Assembly (NCBI GenBank): GCA_947628575.1
Contig: CANRAK010000003.1
Location: forward strand, 1-32,339
Direction: 5' to 3'
Origin: an uncultured Clostridia bacterium
GTDB taxonomy: Bacteria > Bacillota > Clostridia > TANB77 > CAG-465
DNA: 32,339 nt
The notes under the pieces were generated by a model. The model worked only from the letters and a program-made list of their open reading frames with translations, was not told where the DNA came from and searched no databases. The translations under genes were made by a program, and so were the position numbers. This document shows positions 1 through 9,400 of the stretch, piece by piece (within the stretch, counting starts at the first letter, position 1; the number at the start of each line of letters is the position of its first letter).

Positions 1-402
1 GAAACATTAAGATTTGATGGTGAAACTGGACCATACGTACAGTATACATTTGTTAGAACAAAATCTATACTTGAAAAAGTAGGATTTAATATACAAGATA
101 TAAAGATTGATGATATAGACTTAAATGTACTAAACTCTAAGCAAGAGATAGAACTAATAAAAGAGCTTGAAAAATTTGAGAGTATAATTAAAAAAGCTGC
201 AGAAGAATACGAGCCTTCTGTACTAGCAAGATATTTAATTGATGTATCAACTTTATTTTCTCGTTTTTATAACGAATGTAGTGTTGCAAATGTAGAAGAT
301 GAAAATTTAAAAATAGCAAGATGTATTCTTGTATATGCAACATCAACTGTCATAAAACATGGACTATCTATTCTTGGAATAGAATGTCCAGATAAAATGT
401 AG
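1..402 (+). CDS. argS: Arginyl-tRNA synthetase, C-terminal fragment (5' truncated by window edge)
   Basis: Frame 1 open from base 1 to TAG at 400-402: ETLRFDGETGPYVQYTFVRTKSIL...YEPSVLARYLIDVSTLFSRFYNECSV...; class Ia ArgRS anticodon-binding domain pattern. Confidence 0.9.
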   Translation, partial: ETLRFDGETGPYVQYTFVRTKSILEKVGFNIQDIKIDDIDLNVLNSKQEIELIKELEKFESIIKKAAEEYEPSVLARYLIDVSTLFSRFYNECSVANVEDENLKIARCILVYATSTVIKHGLSILGIECPDKM

Positions 403-449
403 TTAACTAAATAGAAATAATCTCGTTATATAATTTAAGGAGGAATTAT

Positions 450-1487
450 ATGTTAACAATCAATATGATGTCAAGTGCTAACAAGATAAAAGGACAAGGA
501 GTTTTATCTGCACATGACGAACAAGTAGAACTTGTTAAAGAAATTGGTAATTTTAACATTGAAGAAAATAAGAAGCATATATGCAATATAACACATTTTC
601 ATACAGTAAATCTTGAATATTATTTATGGTTACCTTTTTTAAAAAATAAATCTACTACTGTAGCTTATGTTCATTTTGTTCCTGAAACTATAGAGAACAG
701 TATACATTTATTTAAACCATTTAAGCATATTTTCTATAAATATCTAATTAGTTTTTATAACAGAATGGATAGATTAGTAGTAGTAAATCCATATTTTATA
801 GATGTACTTAGTAATTATGGTATAGATAAAAATAAGATACAATATATACCTAATTTTGTATCTTCAGAAAAGTTCTATCCATTAGAAGAAGATAAGGTAA
901 AAGAAATAAAGAAAGAGTATAATGTACCAGATGATAAATTTACTGTACTTGCAGTTGGACAACTACAAAAAAGAAAAGGTGTAGTAGATTTTATAAATAT
1001 AGCAAGAGAAATGCCAGATGTAGAGTTCCTATGGGCAGGAGATGCTGTATTTGGTAAGATGAGTGAAGGATATGATGAAATCCAAAATATAATAAATAGT
1101 AACTTACCAGATAATGTACATTTTCTAGGTCTTATAGATAGAGATAAAATGAATGATATATATAACATAGCTAATGTAATGTTCTTACCATCTTATGAGG
1201 AACTATTTCCAATGTCAATACTTGAAGCTATGTGTGTTAACAAACCAGTACTTACAAGAGATTTAGATATATATAATGGTATACTTTTTGATTTTTATTG
1301 TTCAGGAAACAATAATGAAGAATTTAAAAATACAATTAGTAAATTAAAAGAAGATAAAGAATTTTATACAATGATGTCAAATAAATCTAAAGAGGGTAAT
1401 ACTTTCTACAACAAAGAAAATATAAAAAATATGTGGAATGAATTTTACAGAGATTGTGCAAAGTATGAAGTAGGTAACGATGAATAA
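450..1487 (+). CDS. GT4-family glycosyltransferase (possibly glycolipid-type)
   Basis: 345 aa; GT-B pattern VLAVGQLQKRKGVVDFI, VHFLGLI, FLPSYEELFPMSILEAM; AAGGAGG SD upstream. Confidence 0.8.
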   Translation: MLTINMMSSANKIKGQGVLSAHDEQVELVKEIGNFNIEENKKHICNITHFHTVNLEYYLWLPFLKNKSTTVAYVHFVPETIENSIHLFKPFKHIFYKYLISFYNRMDRLVVVNPYFIDVLSNYGIDKNKIQYIPNFVSSEKFYPLEEDKVKEIKKEYNVPDDKFTVLAVGQLQKRKGVVDFINIAREMPDVEFLWAGDAVFGKMSEGYDEIQNIINSNLPDNVHFLGLIDRDKMNDIYNIANVMFLPSYEELFPMSILEAMCVNKPVLTRDLDIYNGILFDFYCSGNNNEEFKNTISKLKEDKEFYTMMSNKSKEGNTFYNKENIKNMWNEFYRDCAKYEVGNDE

Positions 1488-2079
1488 AGAAGATAATAAA
1501 ATGAGAAAATTAATGAATTTATGTACTGTTATAGGTACAATACTTCTTTTAATCTTTTTATATTTTGCAATAAAGTCACAAATCTTTGCATCTCAAGAAA
1601 AAATGGCTATGTTTTTAGAAAGATGTGGGATATATGCGCCATTATTATTTGTAATAATTCAAATTGTACAAGTTGTAATTCCACTTATTCCTGGAGGTAT
1701 AAGTCAGGGAGTAGGGGTATTAATATTTGGACCAATTTGGGGATTTGTATATAACTATGTAGGAATTGTAATAGGCTCAATAATTGTATTTTTTATAGCT
1801 AGAAAATATGGAATGCCTTTAATACGAAAAATGTTTAAAGAAGAATTAATAGAAAGGTATATAGGGTGGCTAAATAAAGGAAAGAAATTTGAAAAGTTTT
1901 TTGCACTAGCTATATTTTTACCGGTAGCACCAGATGATTTCTTATGCTATTTAGCAGGTGTAACAGATATTAGTGTAAAAAAATATATTGCAATAATTGT
2001 ATTTTTAAAACCATTTACTATATCTGCATATAGTTTTGGGTTAGTGTTAATATATGATTTAATTTCTAAGATATTTTAA
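1480..2079 (+). CDS. TVP38/TMEM64 (DedA-like) family membrane protein; start may be 1501
   Basis: 199 aa, multiple hydrophobic segments, GGISQGVGVLIFGPIWGFVYNYVGIVIGS and FLPVAPDDFLCYLAG typical of SNARE-associated/TVP38 proteins. Confidence 0.8.
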   Translation: MNKEDNKMRKLMNLCTVIGTILLLIFLYFAIKSQIFASQEKMAMFLERCGIYAPLLFVIIQIVQVVIPLIPGGISQGVGVLIFGPIWGFVYNYVGIVIGSIIVFFIARKYGMPLIRKMFKEELIERYIGWLNKGKKFEKFFALAIFLPVAPDDFLCYLAGVTDISVKKYIAIIVFLKPFTISAYSFGLVLIYDLISKIF

Positions 2080-2080
2080 A

Positions 2081-2112
2081 AAGCAACGTCAAAATCTGAC
2101 GTTGCTTTTATG
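2081..2112. terminator. Bidirectional rho-independent terminator
   Basis: AAGCAACGTCA-AAATC-TGACGTTGCTT perfect 11-bp stem with T-rich flank, between convergent genes. Confidence 0.85.
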
Positions 2113-2413
2113 TTATAATAATTAGGTACTTGAAAATGAAATAGATACAAACTAAGTTTATTACAAAGAAAGCAGGTATACCATACTTAAATTGTGGATG
2201 CAAAGTTTTGTGTCTAAATACTTTCATACCAATAAAAGAACCTATACTTCCTAAAAGTAATGGGATTAAAAGCAATGTATTTTCAGGAGTTCTCCACATA
2301 TTATGTTTTGCTTTAAATTTATCCCATCCCATAGATATAAATCCAATAACATTAATTACTAAATAATAAATAATAAAATATTTTAAATAATCCATGTTTA
2401 AATTTAAGTTCAT
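2108..2413 (-). CDS. DUF1294-like small membrane protein
   Basis: 101 aa; MGWDKFKAKHNMWRTPENTLLLIPLLLGSIGSFIGMKVFRHKTLHPQF is characteristic of DUF1294. Confidence 0.85.
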   Translation of the reverse strand: MNLNLNMDYLKYFIIYYLVINVIGFISMGWDKFKAKHNMWRTPENTLLLIPLLLGSIGSFIGMKVFRHKTLHPQFKYGIPAFFVINLVCIYFIFKYLIIIT

Positions 2414-2463
2414 AAACGCACCTCTTACAAGATAATTATATATAATTATTTAAAAATAATCAA

Positions 2464-3177
2464 TTATCTATCTTTCTCACATTTCCTTAGTGATTTATTA
2501 TTATTTCTGTTATGCTTAAAATGTCTAATATCAAACATAATAGTAAAGATTAAAAAATCTTCATCATACATATTGTATTTTTCTATAAGGTCTAATTGTT
2601 TAGAAAAAAATTCAACATGAGATTTTATTTCTTTCAATAATACTTTTTTATCCATTCTTTCATTTCTATAATTAATAGCTTGTGCTTTAATATTATGAAA
2701 TCTATCAAGTATTTTAGAACGATAAACATCTTCATTAACATCTACAAGTCCGCAATGTTGAAGGATTGCAATGTAATTTGGCATTTTGTATGAATACAAT
2801 TCCTCAATTATTGCATCTCTTGATTCACATTCTTCTATAATTACTAATGTTAGTAATGAATAGAAGTCTTTAAGTTCAACTATTGCTTGTGTGATAATAT
2901 CCTTGTTTAATTTTGTTGTGTGACTCATTGTAAGTAATTTGCTATCATCTCCATTTAGATAATCATGCATATCTTTATTGTACTTTTGTATGCATAATGC
3001 AATTTGCTCTTCTAACTGTTTTGGATAAAAATCTAATCCTTGCATAACTTCTTTTAAGCGGAACACATAAAAGTCCTTTACAGGAGTATGACAAGATAGA
3101 ATACGCAAACACCGATTATCTGTTTTGTTTTCTGTGTCAATTTTTAGTAGTGTTTCAATATTTTCTCTACTGAGCAT
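2464..3177 (-). CDS. Hypothetical protein, 237 aa
   Basis: Long ORF with SD (AGGAGG in TATACCTCCT on + strand); predicted largely helical; no family recognised. Confidence 0.65.
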   Translation of the reverse strand: MLSRENIETLLKIDTENKTDNRCLRILSCHTPVKDFYVFRLKEVMQGLDFYPKQLEEQIALCIQKYNKDMHDYLNGDDSKLLTMSHTTKLNKDIITQAIVELKDFYSLLTLVIIEECESRDAIIEELYSYKMPNYIAILQHCGLVDVNEDVYRSKILDRFHNIKAQAINYRNERMDKKVLLKEIKSHVEFFSKQLDLIEKYNMYDEDFLIFTIMFDIRHFKHNRNNNKSLRKCEKDR

Positions 3178-3340
3178 ATTTATACCTCCTTTAGTTAAAT
3201 TAGTACATAATATAATAAAGTCGTTATTATTATACTACAACTTGATAAAAAAATAAAGTATAAAGCAATAATTTACATAATTTTTGAAAATTAGACAAGA
3301 TTTTCTTTATTTAAATTTATTTTTATTTTATCTTATTAGC

Positions 3341-3369
3341 TTGACTTTTTATATCAACTATTATATAAT
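3341..3369 (+). promoter_or_regulatory. SigA-type promoter upstream of rpmF
   Basis: TTGACT (3341-3346), 17-nt spacer, TATAAT (3364-3369). Confidence 0.75.
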
Positions 3370-3447
3370 ATACGAGTAACAAATTAAATCAGAACAGAAT
3401 ACCTATGCTTAGCATAGTTATATGTGGCATTAAGGAGGGAATATAAA

Positions 3448-3642
3448 ATGGCACAACCAAAAAGAAGATGGTCTAAACAAAGAACACATACAAAACGTTC
3501 AACATGGAAACTAGAAGAGACTAATTTATCTACATGCGCTAATTGCGGTGAACCAGTACTTTCACATAAAGCATGTCCTTCTTGTGGATATTACAATAAA
3601 AAACAAGTAGTTGAAATTAAAGAAAAAAAAGCAAACGCTTAA
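3448..3642 (+). CDS. rpmF: 50S ribosomal protein L32 (start corrected from ORF-track 3424)
   Basis: MAQPKRRWSKQRTHTKRSTWKLEETNLSTCANCGEPVLSHKACPSCGYY, zinc-ribbon L32; AAGGAGGG SD just upstream of 3448. Confidence 0.95.
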   Translation: MAQPKRRWSKQRTHTKRSTWKLEETNLSTCANCGEPVLSHKACPSCGYYNKKQVVEIKEKKANA

Positions 3643-3652
3643 TAACAATATT

Positions 3653-3679
3653 AACTCCACAATATGTGGAGTTTTTTTA
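3653..3679 (+). terminator. Rho-independent terminator after rpmF
   Basis: AACTCCACA-ATA-TGTGGAGTT followed by T-run. Confidence 0.85.
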
Positions 3680-3694
3680 GTATAGGAGTATTTT

Positions 3695-4396
3695 ATGCAA
3701 AATTTAAAAATTTTATATGAAGATAATCATATAATAGTAGTAATAAAAGAGCCAGGTATACCAGTTCAAGCAGATAAAACTGGCGACGAAGATATGTTAA
3801 CTATAGTAAAAAAATATATTAAAGAAAAATATAATAAACCTGGAAACGTATATCTTGGATTAGTACATAGATTAGATAGAATGGTTGGGGGAGTTATGGT
3901 ATTTGCTAAAACTTCTAAAGCTGCTTCTAGAATATCTAAGTATATAAGAGAAAAGAATGTAAAAAAGAGATATTTAGCAGTAGTTAATGGTATTTTGCCT
4001 GTATCAGATAAAAAGGTAAGATTAGAAAATTATTTAGTAAAGAATGAAAGACTAAATATGTCTAGAGTAGTAGATAAAAATACTAAAGGTGCTAAAGAGG
4101 CTATACTTGAATATAAAGTAGTAAAAAACATAAAATATAATAATAAAGATTATTCTTTAGTAGATATAGATTTATTAACAGGTAGACATCATCAAATAAG
4201 AGTACAATTTGCAAATATTTTGCATCCTCTTTATGGTGATATAAAGTATGGAAATAAAGTAAATAAAGTAGGACAAAATTTAGCGTTGTTTTCATATTAC
4301 TTGTCGTTTTTTCACCCTACTAAAGATGAATATTTGGAATTTGAATTTAAACCAAATATGCTAGAAAAAAGAGATAAAATATGGGATGTGATTTAA
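3695..4396 (+). CDS. RluA-family 23S rRNA pseudouridine synthase
   Basis: 233 aa; LVHRLDRMVGGVMVFAKTSKAAS and GRHHQIRVQFA motifs. Confidence 0.85.
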   Translation: MQNLKILYEDNHIIVVIKEPGIPVQADKTGDEDMLTIVKKYIKEKYNKPGNVYLGLVHRLDRMVGGVMVFAKTSKAASRISKYIREKNVKKRYLAVVNGILPVSDKKVRLENYLVKNERLNMSRVVDKNTKGAKEAILEYKVVKNIKYNNKDYSLVDIDLLTGRHHQIRVQFANILHPLYGDIKYGNKVNKVGQNLALFSYYLSFFHPTKDEYLEFEFKPNMLEKRDKIWDVI

Positions 4397-5511
4397 TGGA
4401 TTTTGATAGTGTTAGATTATTACTTGAAGAATTAAAAGAAAAAATGTACACTTTAAAAAATGCTTTAAAAATAGAAGAAAAGAGTAATACTTTATCTGAG
4501 CTTGAAAAAGAAACTGCTAAAAATGATTTTTGGGAAGATACAGATAATTCTTCTAAAGTGCTTGCTAAAATGAAGATGCTAAAGTCTGATGTTGAAAAAT
4601 ATAATAATATAGAAAATCAGTATGAAGAAGCTGTTACGTATTTAGAGCTTGCACAAGAAGAAAACGATACAAACTCTTTTAAAGAGGCAAAAAATATTGC
4701 AAATAAACTACAAAGCAATTTAGAAAAATTAGAAGTAAGCACATTATTATCTGATGATTATGATAAAAATAATGCAATTGTAACAATTCATCCAGGCGCT
4801 GGTGGTACTGAATCACAAGATTGGGCATTAATGCTTTATAGGATGTATACTAGATGGGCACAACGTCAAGAGTTTGAAATTGAAGTTTTAGACTATCAAG
4901 ATGGTGAAGAGGCAGGTGTGAAATCTGTATCATTTTTAGTTAAAGGTGAAAATGCCTATGGATATTTAAAAGGAGAGGCAGGTGTACATAGACTTGTAAG
5001 AATATCTCCTTTTGATTCAAATAGTAGAAGACATACTTCATTTGCTGCACTTGAAGTTTTACCAGAAATTTCAGATGAGATAGTTGTAGATATACGTCAA
5101 GAAGATATTGAAATGGATGTATATAGAGCTAGTGGAGCAGGAGGTCAGCATGTTAATAAAACATCTTCTGCAGTTAGATTAAAACATATACCTACAGGAA
5201 TTGTTGTTACATGTCAAACAGAAAGATCACAAATGCAAAATAGAGAATATGCTATGAAAATGCTAAAAGCTAAGATATATAAACTAGAAAAAGAAAATCA
5301 TGATAATATGATTAATAATATAAAAGGGGAAACAAGTGATAATGGATGGGGAAGTCAGATAAGATCATATGTATTTTGTCCTTATACACTTGTAAAGGAC
5401 CATAGAACAGGATATGAAACTGGAAATGTTCAAGCTGTAATGGACGGCAAGATAGATGACTTTATATATGAATACTTGAAAAGTTATGTAAAAAATGATA
5501 TAATGAAATAG
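4396..5511 (+). CDS. prfB: Peptide chain release factor 2 (start refined to 4396, TAATG overlap with upstream gene)
   Basis: IHPGAGGTESQDWALMLYRMY, RASGAGGQHVNKTSSAVRLKHIPTGI; RF2-like SPFDSNSRRHTSFA; continuous frame without internal stop. Confidence 0.93.
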   Translation: MDFDSVRLLLEELKEKMYTLKNALKIEEKSNTLSELEKETAKNDFWEDTDNSSKVLAKMKMLKSDVEKYNNIENQYEEAVTYLELAQEENDTNSFKEAKNIANKLQSNLEKLEVSTLLSDDYDKNNAIVTIHPGAGGTESQDWALMLYRMYTRWAQRQEFEIEVLDYQDGEEAGVKSVSFLVKGENAYGYLKGEAGVHRLVRISPFDSNSRRHTSFAALEVLPEISDEIVVDIRQEDIEMDVYRASGAGGQHVNKTSSAVRLKHIPTGIVVTCQTERSQMQNREYAMKMLKAKIYKLEKENHDNMINNIKGETSDNGWGSQIRSYVFCPYTLVKDHRTGYETGNVQAVMDGKIDDFIYEYLKSYVKNDIMK

Positions 5512-5541
5512 TAAAATATAAAGGAAAGGAAGATGATACTA

Positions 5542-6267
5542 ATGAATTGCTTCAAAAATTTATCTGACTATGATAAATTAAAGTATTCTTTAGAGAAATC
5601 AAAATTATTATTAGTCGATTTAGACGGTACGTTGATAGACTTTAAGCAACTGGATAATCTAATTATAGGAGCTATTTTTAGAGATAATCCTAATATTCTA
5701 AAAATAGATAAATTATTATGGAAGATTAACAGCTTAGATGTTTTTGGAAATGGATATAACGGATTAAAATTAAGACTTGCTTTTTACTCTTTTTTTACTA
5801 GAAGAAAATACAAAGAAGTAAAAAAATCATATAAGTACAATTATAGCACCAATGCTAGAAGGTTGTTACTTTACACAATTCAAGAGGAATTTGAAGATAT
5901 AATTAGTTCTGATAGAAAAATGATAATAGTAACAAAAAATGTTTATGCAGAAAAAATACTGGATGATGTTGATAGCATAATAGGAAAGGACCTTGCAAAA
6001 AATATCAAATTAATTATATTGGAAAAAAACAAGAAAAAAGTTATTAATCAAATAAAAAGTGAATATAAAGATAATATCCTAGTTATTGGTAATAACTTGT
6101 TTGATGATATAATTAGTTCTTGGAGGGAAGGTTTACCATACATCTATATTGGAAAAAGTAATGCAGTAAAAAAAATAATAAAGCATTTAAATAGAAAAAA
6201 TAATGTAGATAATAAGTATGGAATTAGTGTTGATAATATCGGAGAAATTTCCAAAAGTCTAAAATAA
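5542..6267 (+). CDS. HAD-like hydrolase (ORF also open from 5533)
   Basis: LLLVDLDGTLIDF motif I; IIVTKN and VIGNNLFDDI as motif II/IV-like segments. Confidence 0.7.
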   Translation: MNCFKNLSDYDKLKYSLEKSKLLLVDLDGTLIDFKQLDNLIIGAIFRDNPNILKIDKLLWKINSLDVFGNGYNGLKLRLAFYSFFTRRKYKEVKKSYKYNYSTNARRLLLYTIQEEFEDIISSDRKMIIVTKNVYAEKILDDVDSIIGKDLAKNIKLIILEKNKKKVINQIKSEYKDNILVIGNNLFDDIISSWREGLPYIYIGKSNAVKKIIKHLNRKNNVDNKYGISVDNIGEISKSLK

Positions 6268-6270
6268 TTG

Positions 6271-6300
6271 AGGAAGATAAATTTTATCTTTCTTTTTTTT
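6271..6300 (+). terminator. Rho-independent terminator
   Basis: GAAGATAAATTTTATCTTTC stem followed by TTTTTTT. Confidence 0.6.
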
Positions 6301-6407
6301 ATGTTCATTATTAAAAACTTATTCCATAGGCATTTTTAAGTCTTGTTTCATTATTGATACAAATACATTAAATTAATATTATATAATTTAATTAATAAAA
6401 TAAAAAA

Positions 6408-6436
6408 TTGAAAAAAAATAAATTATAATATAAAAT
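6408..6436 (+). promoter_or_regulatory. Candidate promoter for the surface-protein gene
   Basis: TTGAAA (6408-6413), 17 nt, TAAAAT (6431-6436), upstream of GGAGGG SD and ATG 6470; AT-rich context lowers specificity. Confidence 0.5.
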
Positions 6437-6469
6437 AATGGTAATATTGTATTTATTTGGAGGGAAAAT

Positions 6470-9400
6470 ATGAGGAAAATTAAGGTGATTTTAAGTATAA
6501 TTGTAATGACAGCAATAATCCTTATTGGAAAAAATAATGAAGTACAAGCTTATAGGTCTATTACATCACAAGAGCTATTTGAAGCAAGTACATTTGATAC
6601 ATTGAATTTAAACTATACATCATTACCAAATATTAGTGTAACAGGTTCTACACCGTATAATGTAGTTAATGATGCAGGACGAAGATATATTAATTTTACT
6701 AATTCTGCAGGTCAAACATTAAATGCTACTGTAACAGCTGCATTTAATAACTGTGGTACATTAAACGGTAGAGCAATAGATATGAGATTGGTATATTCAG
6801 ATATTGTTACTAGTGGAGCTAATGCCTACTTATATTGGACAGCTTTTGGTACGAATATGGCATCTGCCAATGAATGGTGGTACAATTGTGTTGAGCATAT
6901 GAAAATAGAGATTTATTTCTATTATCATGGAGAAAACACACCAATACAGCTAAAAAATGCCTTTTTATCTATTTATTCTGAAGACCAAGATGAAGGTGCT
7001 TCAAGTACAACTAGTGTAGAGGAATTTATATATACTCAGACAAATATGAGACATGCTAATTCATACCACTCTCCAGTTACAAATAGAACATATAGTGATG
7101 TCTTTTATGGAATTGCTAGTGGATCAACAGAGGCAGGTTCTTTAAACTGTGTTGCTTTCCAATATAAAGACACAAATCATTTAACAGTTGAATTATATGG
7201 TTTAAATGCTAAAGTTGGAATAGGTTATCATTTACAATATATTCCGCTTACAGCTACATTACCATCAGACCCAGTAAAAAAAGTGGATAAAACTGAATCA
7301 AAATTAGGCGATAAGATTAAATATACAGTTGAGCAAAGAATATCTATGCGTTTTGATAATGCATTCCATTATTCAAGCCTTGTATTTACAGATAATTTGA
7401 ATTCTAATTTAACATATGATAGCTTAAAAGTATATAATGAAAATGGAGTAGATGTTACTAGTTCTGCAGGTAATGTAACATATAACGGAGCAACTAATAT
7501 TGTTACTTATACTTTTAATGCAGCTTATCTACAAAATACAATGAAGTATACAGGTGAACTATATAAATTTGAAATTAATACAACTGTAAAGAATTCATCT
7601 ACTGAAAATCCATTACAAAATTCTGCTAGAACCGCTATAAACGGAGCATATAATTTAGACTCTAATTCAGTAAGTACAACTTTAAAATCTAGAGTAATAG
7701 TACATCATGTAAATAAATTAGGAGTAAAAATAGCAGATGATGTAATTATAAATGGAAATCTTTTAGATACTTATACTACAGATCCAGTAGAAGTATATGG
7801 ATATAAACTTGTTGAAAATTCAGGTAATACTTCTGGAACTATGGTAAAAAATGATACAGAAGTAACATATACATATGACTTAATTAGAGTAAATATAGAT
7901 TTAGATAAATATCTTGAAAAAACAGATTCAACACCAAGACAAGTATTAAAAGGTGCTAAGTTTAGAGTTAAAGTTGTAGAATTCCCAGAAAAAGTCGCTT
8001 TAGCAAATCCAGATGAAGAATATTTCTCAGTAGAAGAAGGTGCAGATGGTCATTATGTAGTAAAAGGTGTACCTTATGGAGATTATAAATTTAGTGAGGT
8101 AACTATACCAGATGTTGCATATGATGGAATATACTACTTAAATGGTGGAGAAGATAGATTAAAAGAGTTTGATATTACAGTAAATGCAGAAAAAGCATAT
8201 AGCTATGAACTTGAAGATGTAGCAAAGAAAATGCAAATAACAATATATAAGCAAGACAAAGATACACAAAATAACGTACAAGGAGATGCACATCTTGAAG
8301 GAGCAAAATATGGCATTTATAGAAATGAAGATTGCACAGACTTAGTAGAAGAGTTAACAATACAAAAAGAAGAGCTACCAAGTGGAGATGTAGAATATAA
8401 AGCGGTAAGTGGCTGGTACTTAGTTGGAACATACTATGTTAAAGAAACAGAAGCACCAGAAGGATACTTAATAGACGAAAATGTATATACAGTAGAGCAA
8501 ATACCATCAGAACAAACTGAGGAGAAAACAAGTCATAGTATTACATCAAAAGATGAAGTAATGAAAGGGTTAGTTACAGTAATTAAGTATGATAACAATA
8601 GTAAATCATCACAAAAAAATCCAGCAGAAGGAGCTAAACTAAGACTAACATTAGATAGTAATCCAGATGTATATTATGAAGCAATAATAGATCAATATGG
8701 ATATTTAGAGTTTGTAGACGAAGAAACAAGAGATGAATATTATCCATATACAATACCATATGGAGTATATACAATAGAGGAAATAGAAAGTAGCAACTCA
8801 GGGGAGACAATATTTATAAAACCACAAAAAACAGAAATAAAATATGATAAACAAACACAAGAATATATACTAAGTGATGAATATATAAGATTAAGACTTA
8901 CAATACAAAAACAAGATACAGAGACTAAAAAGCCAATACCAGAAGGAGCAAAATTTAAGATTTGGAATGTTAATACACAAAGCTGGTATGAAGATGTAAC
9001 AGCTTTTGGAAGAATAACAGAATTTACAACAAATAGTGAAGGACAAATAACAATAAATGGACATTTAGAAGCAGGAAATTATGTGCTATATGAAACAAAA
9101 GCACCAGAAGGATATTATTTAGACGAAAACTTAAGAGAAGGCTCAAAAGGATATGAGTTTAGAGTAAGTGTAAATAAAAAGGGAGAAGTAGTAGTAAGAC
9201 ATAATGATGAAGAAGAAGTGCTAGAATATGATGAAGAGCTTTTTGATAATATCCCATCAAGAGTACATAAATATACAGCTAATGTAGATAATATGCCACA
9301 AAAAGCAGTAGTAGAGGTGTTAAAGACAGCAGATCAATTTACAAAAGTAGAAAGTAAAAATACAGAGTATGGAGAAGTAAAAACACCAATATTTGAAAAA

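Noticed and set aside
875-4295. ORFs 875-1168 (-), 1521-1754 (+), 4101-4295 (-)
   Set aside because: Out-of-frame or antisense to well-supported CDSs; compositionally implausible.
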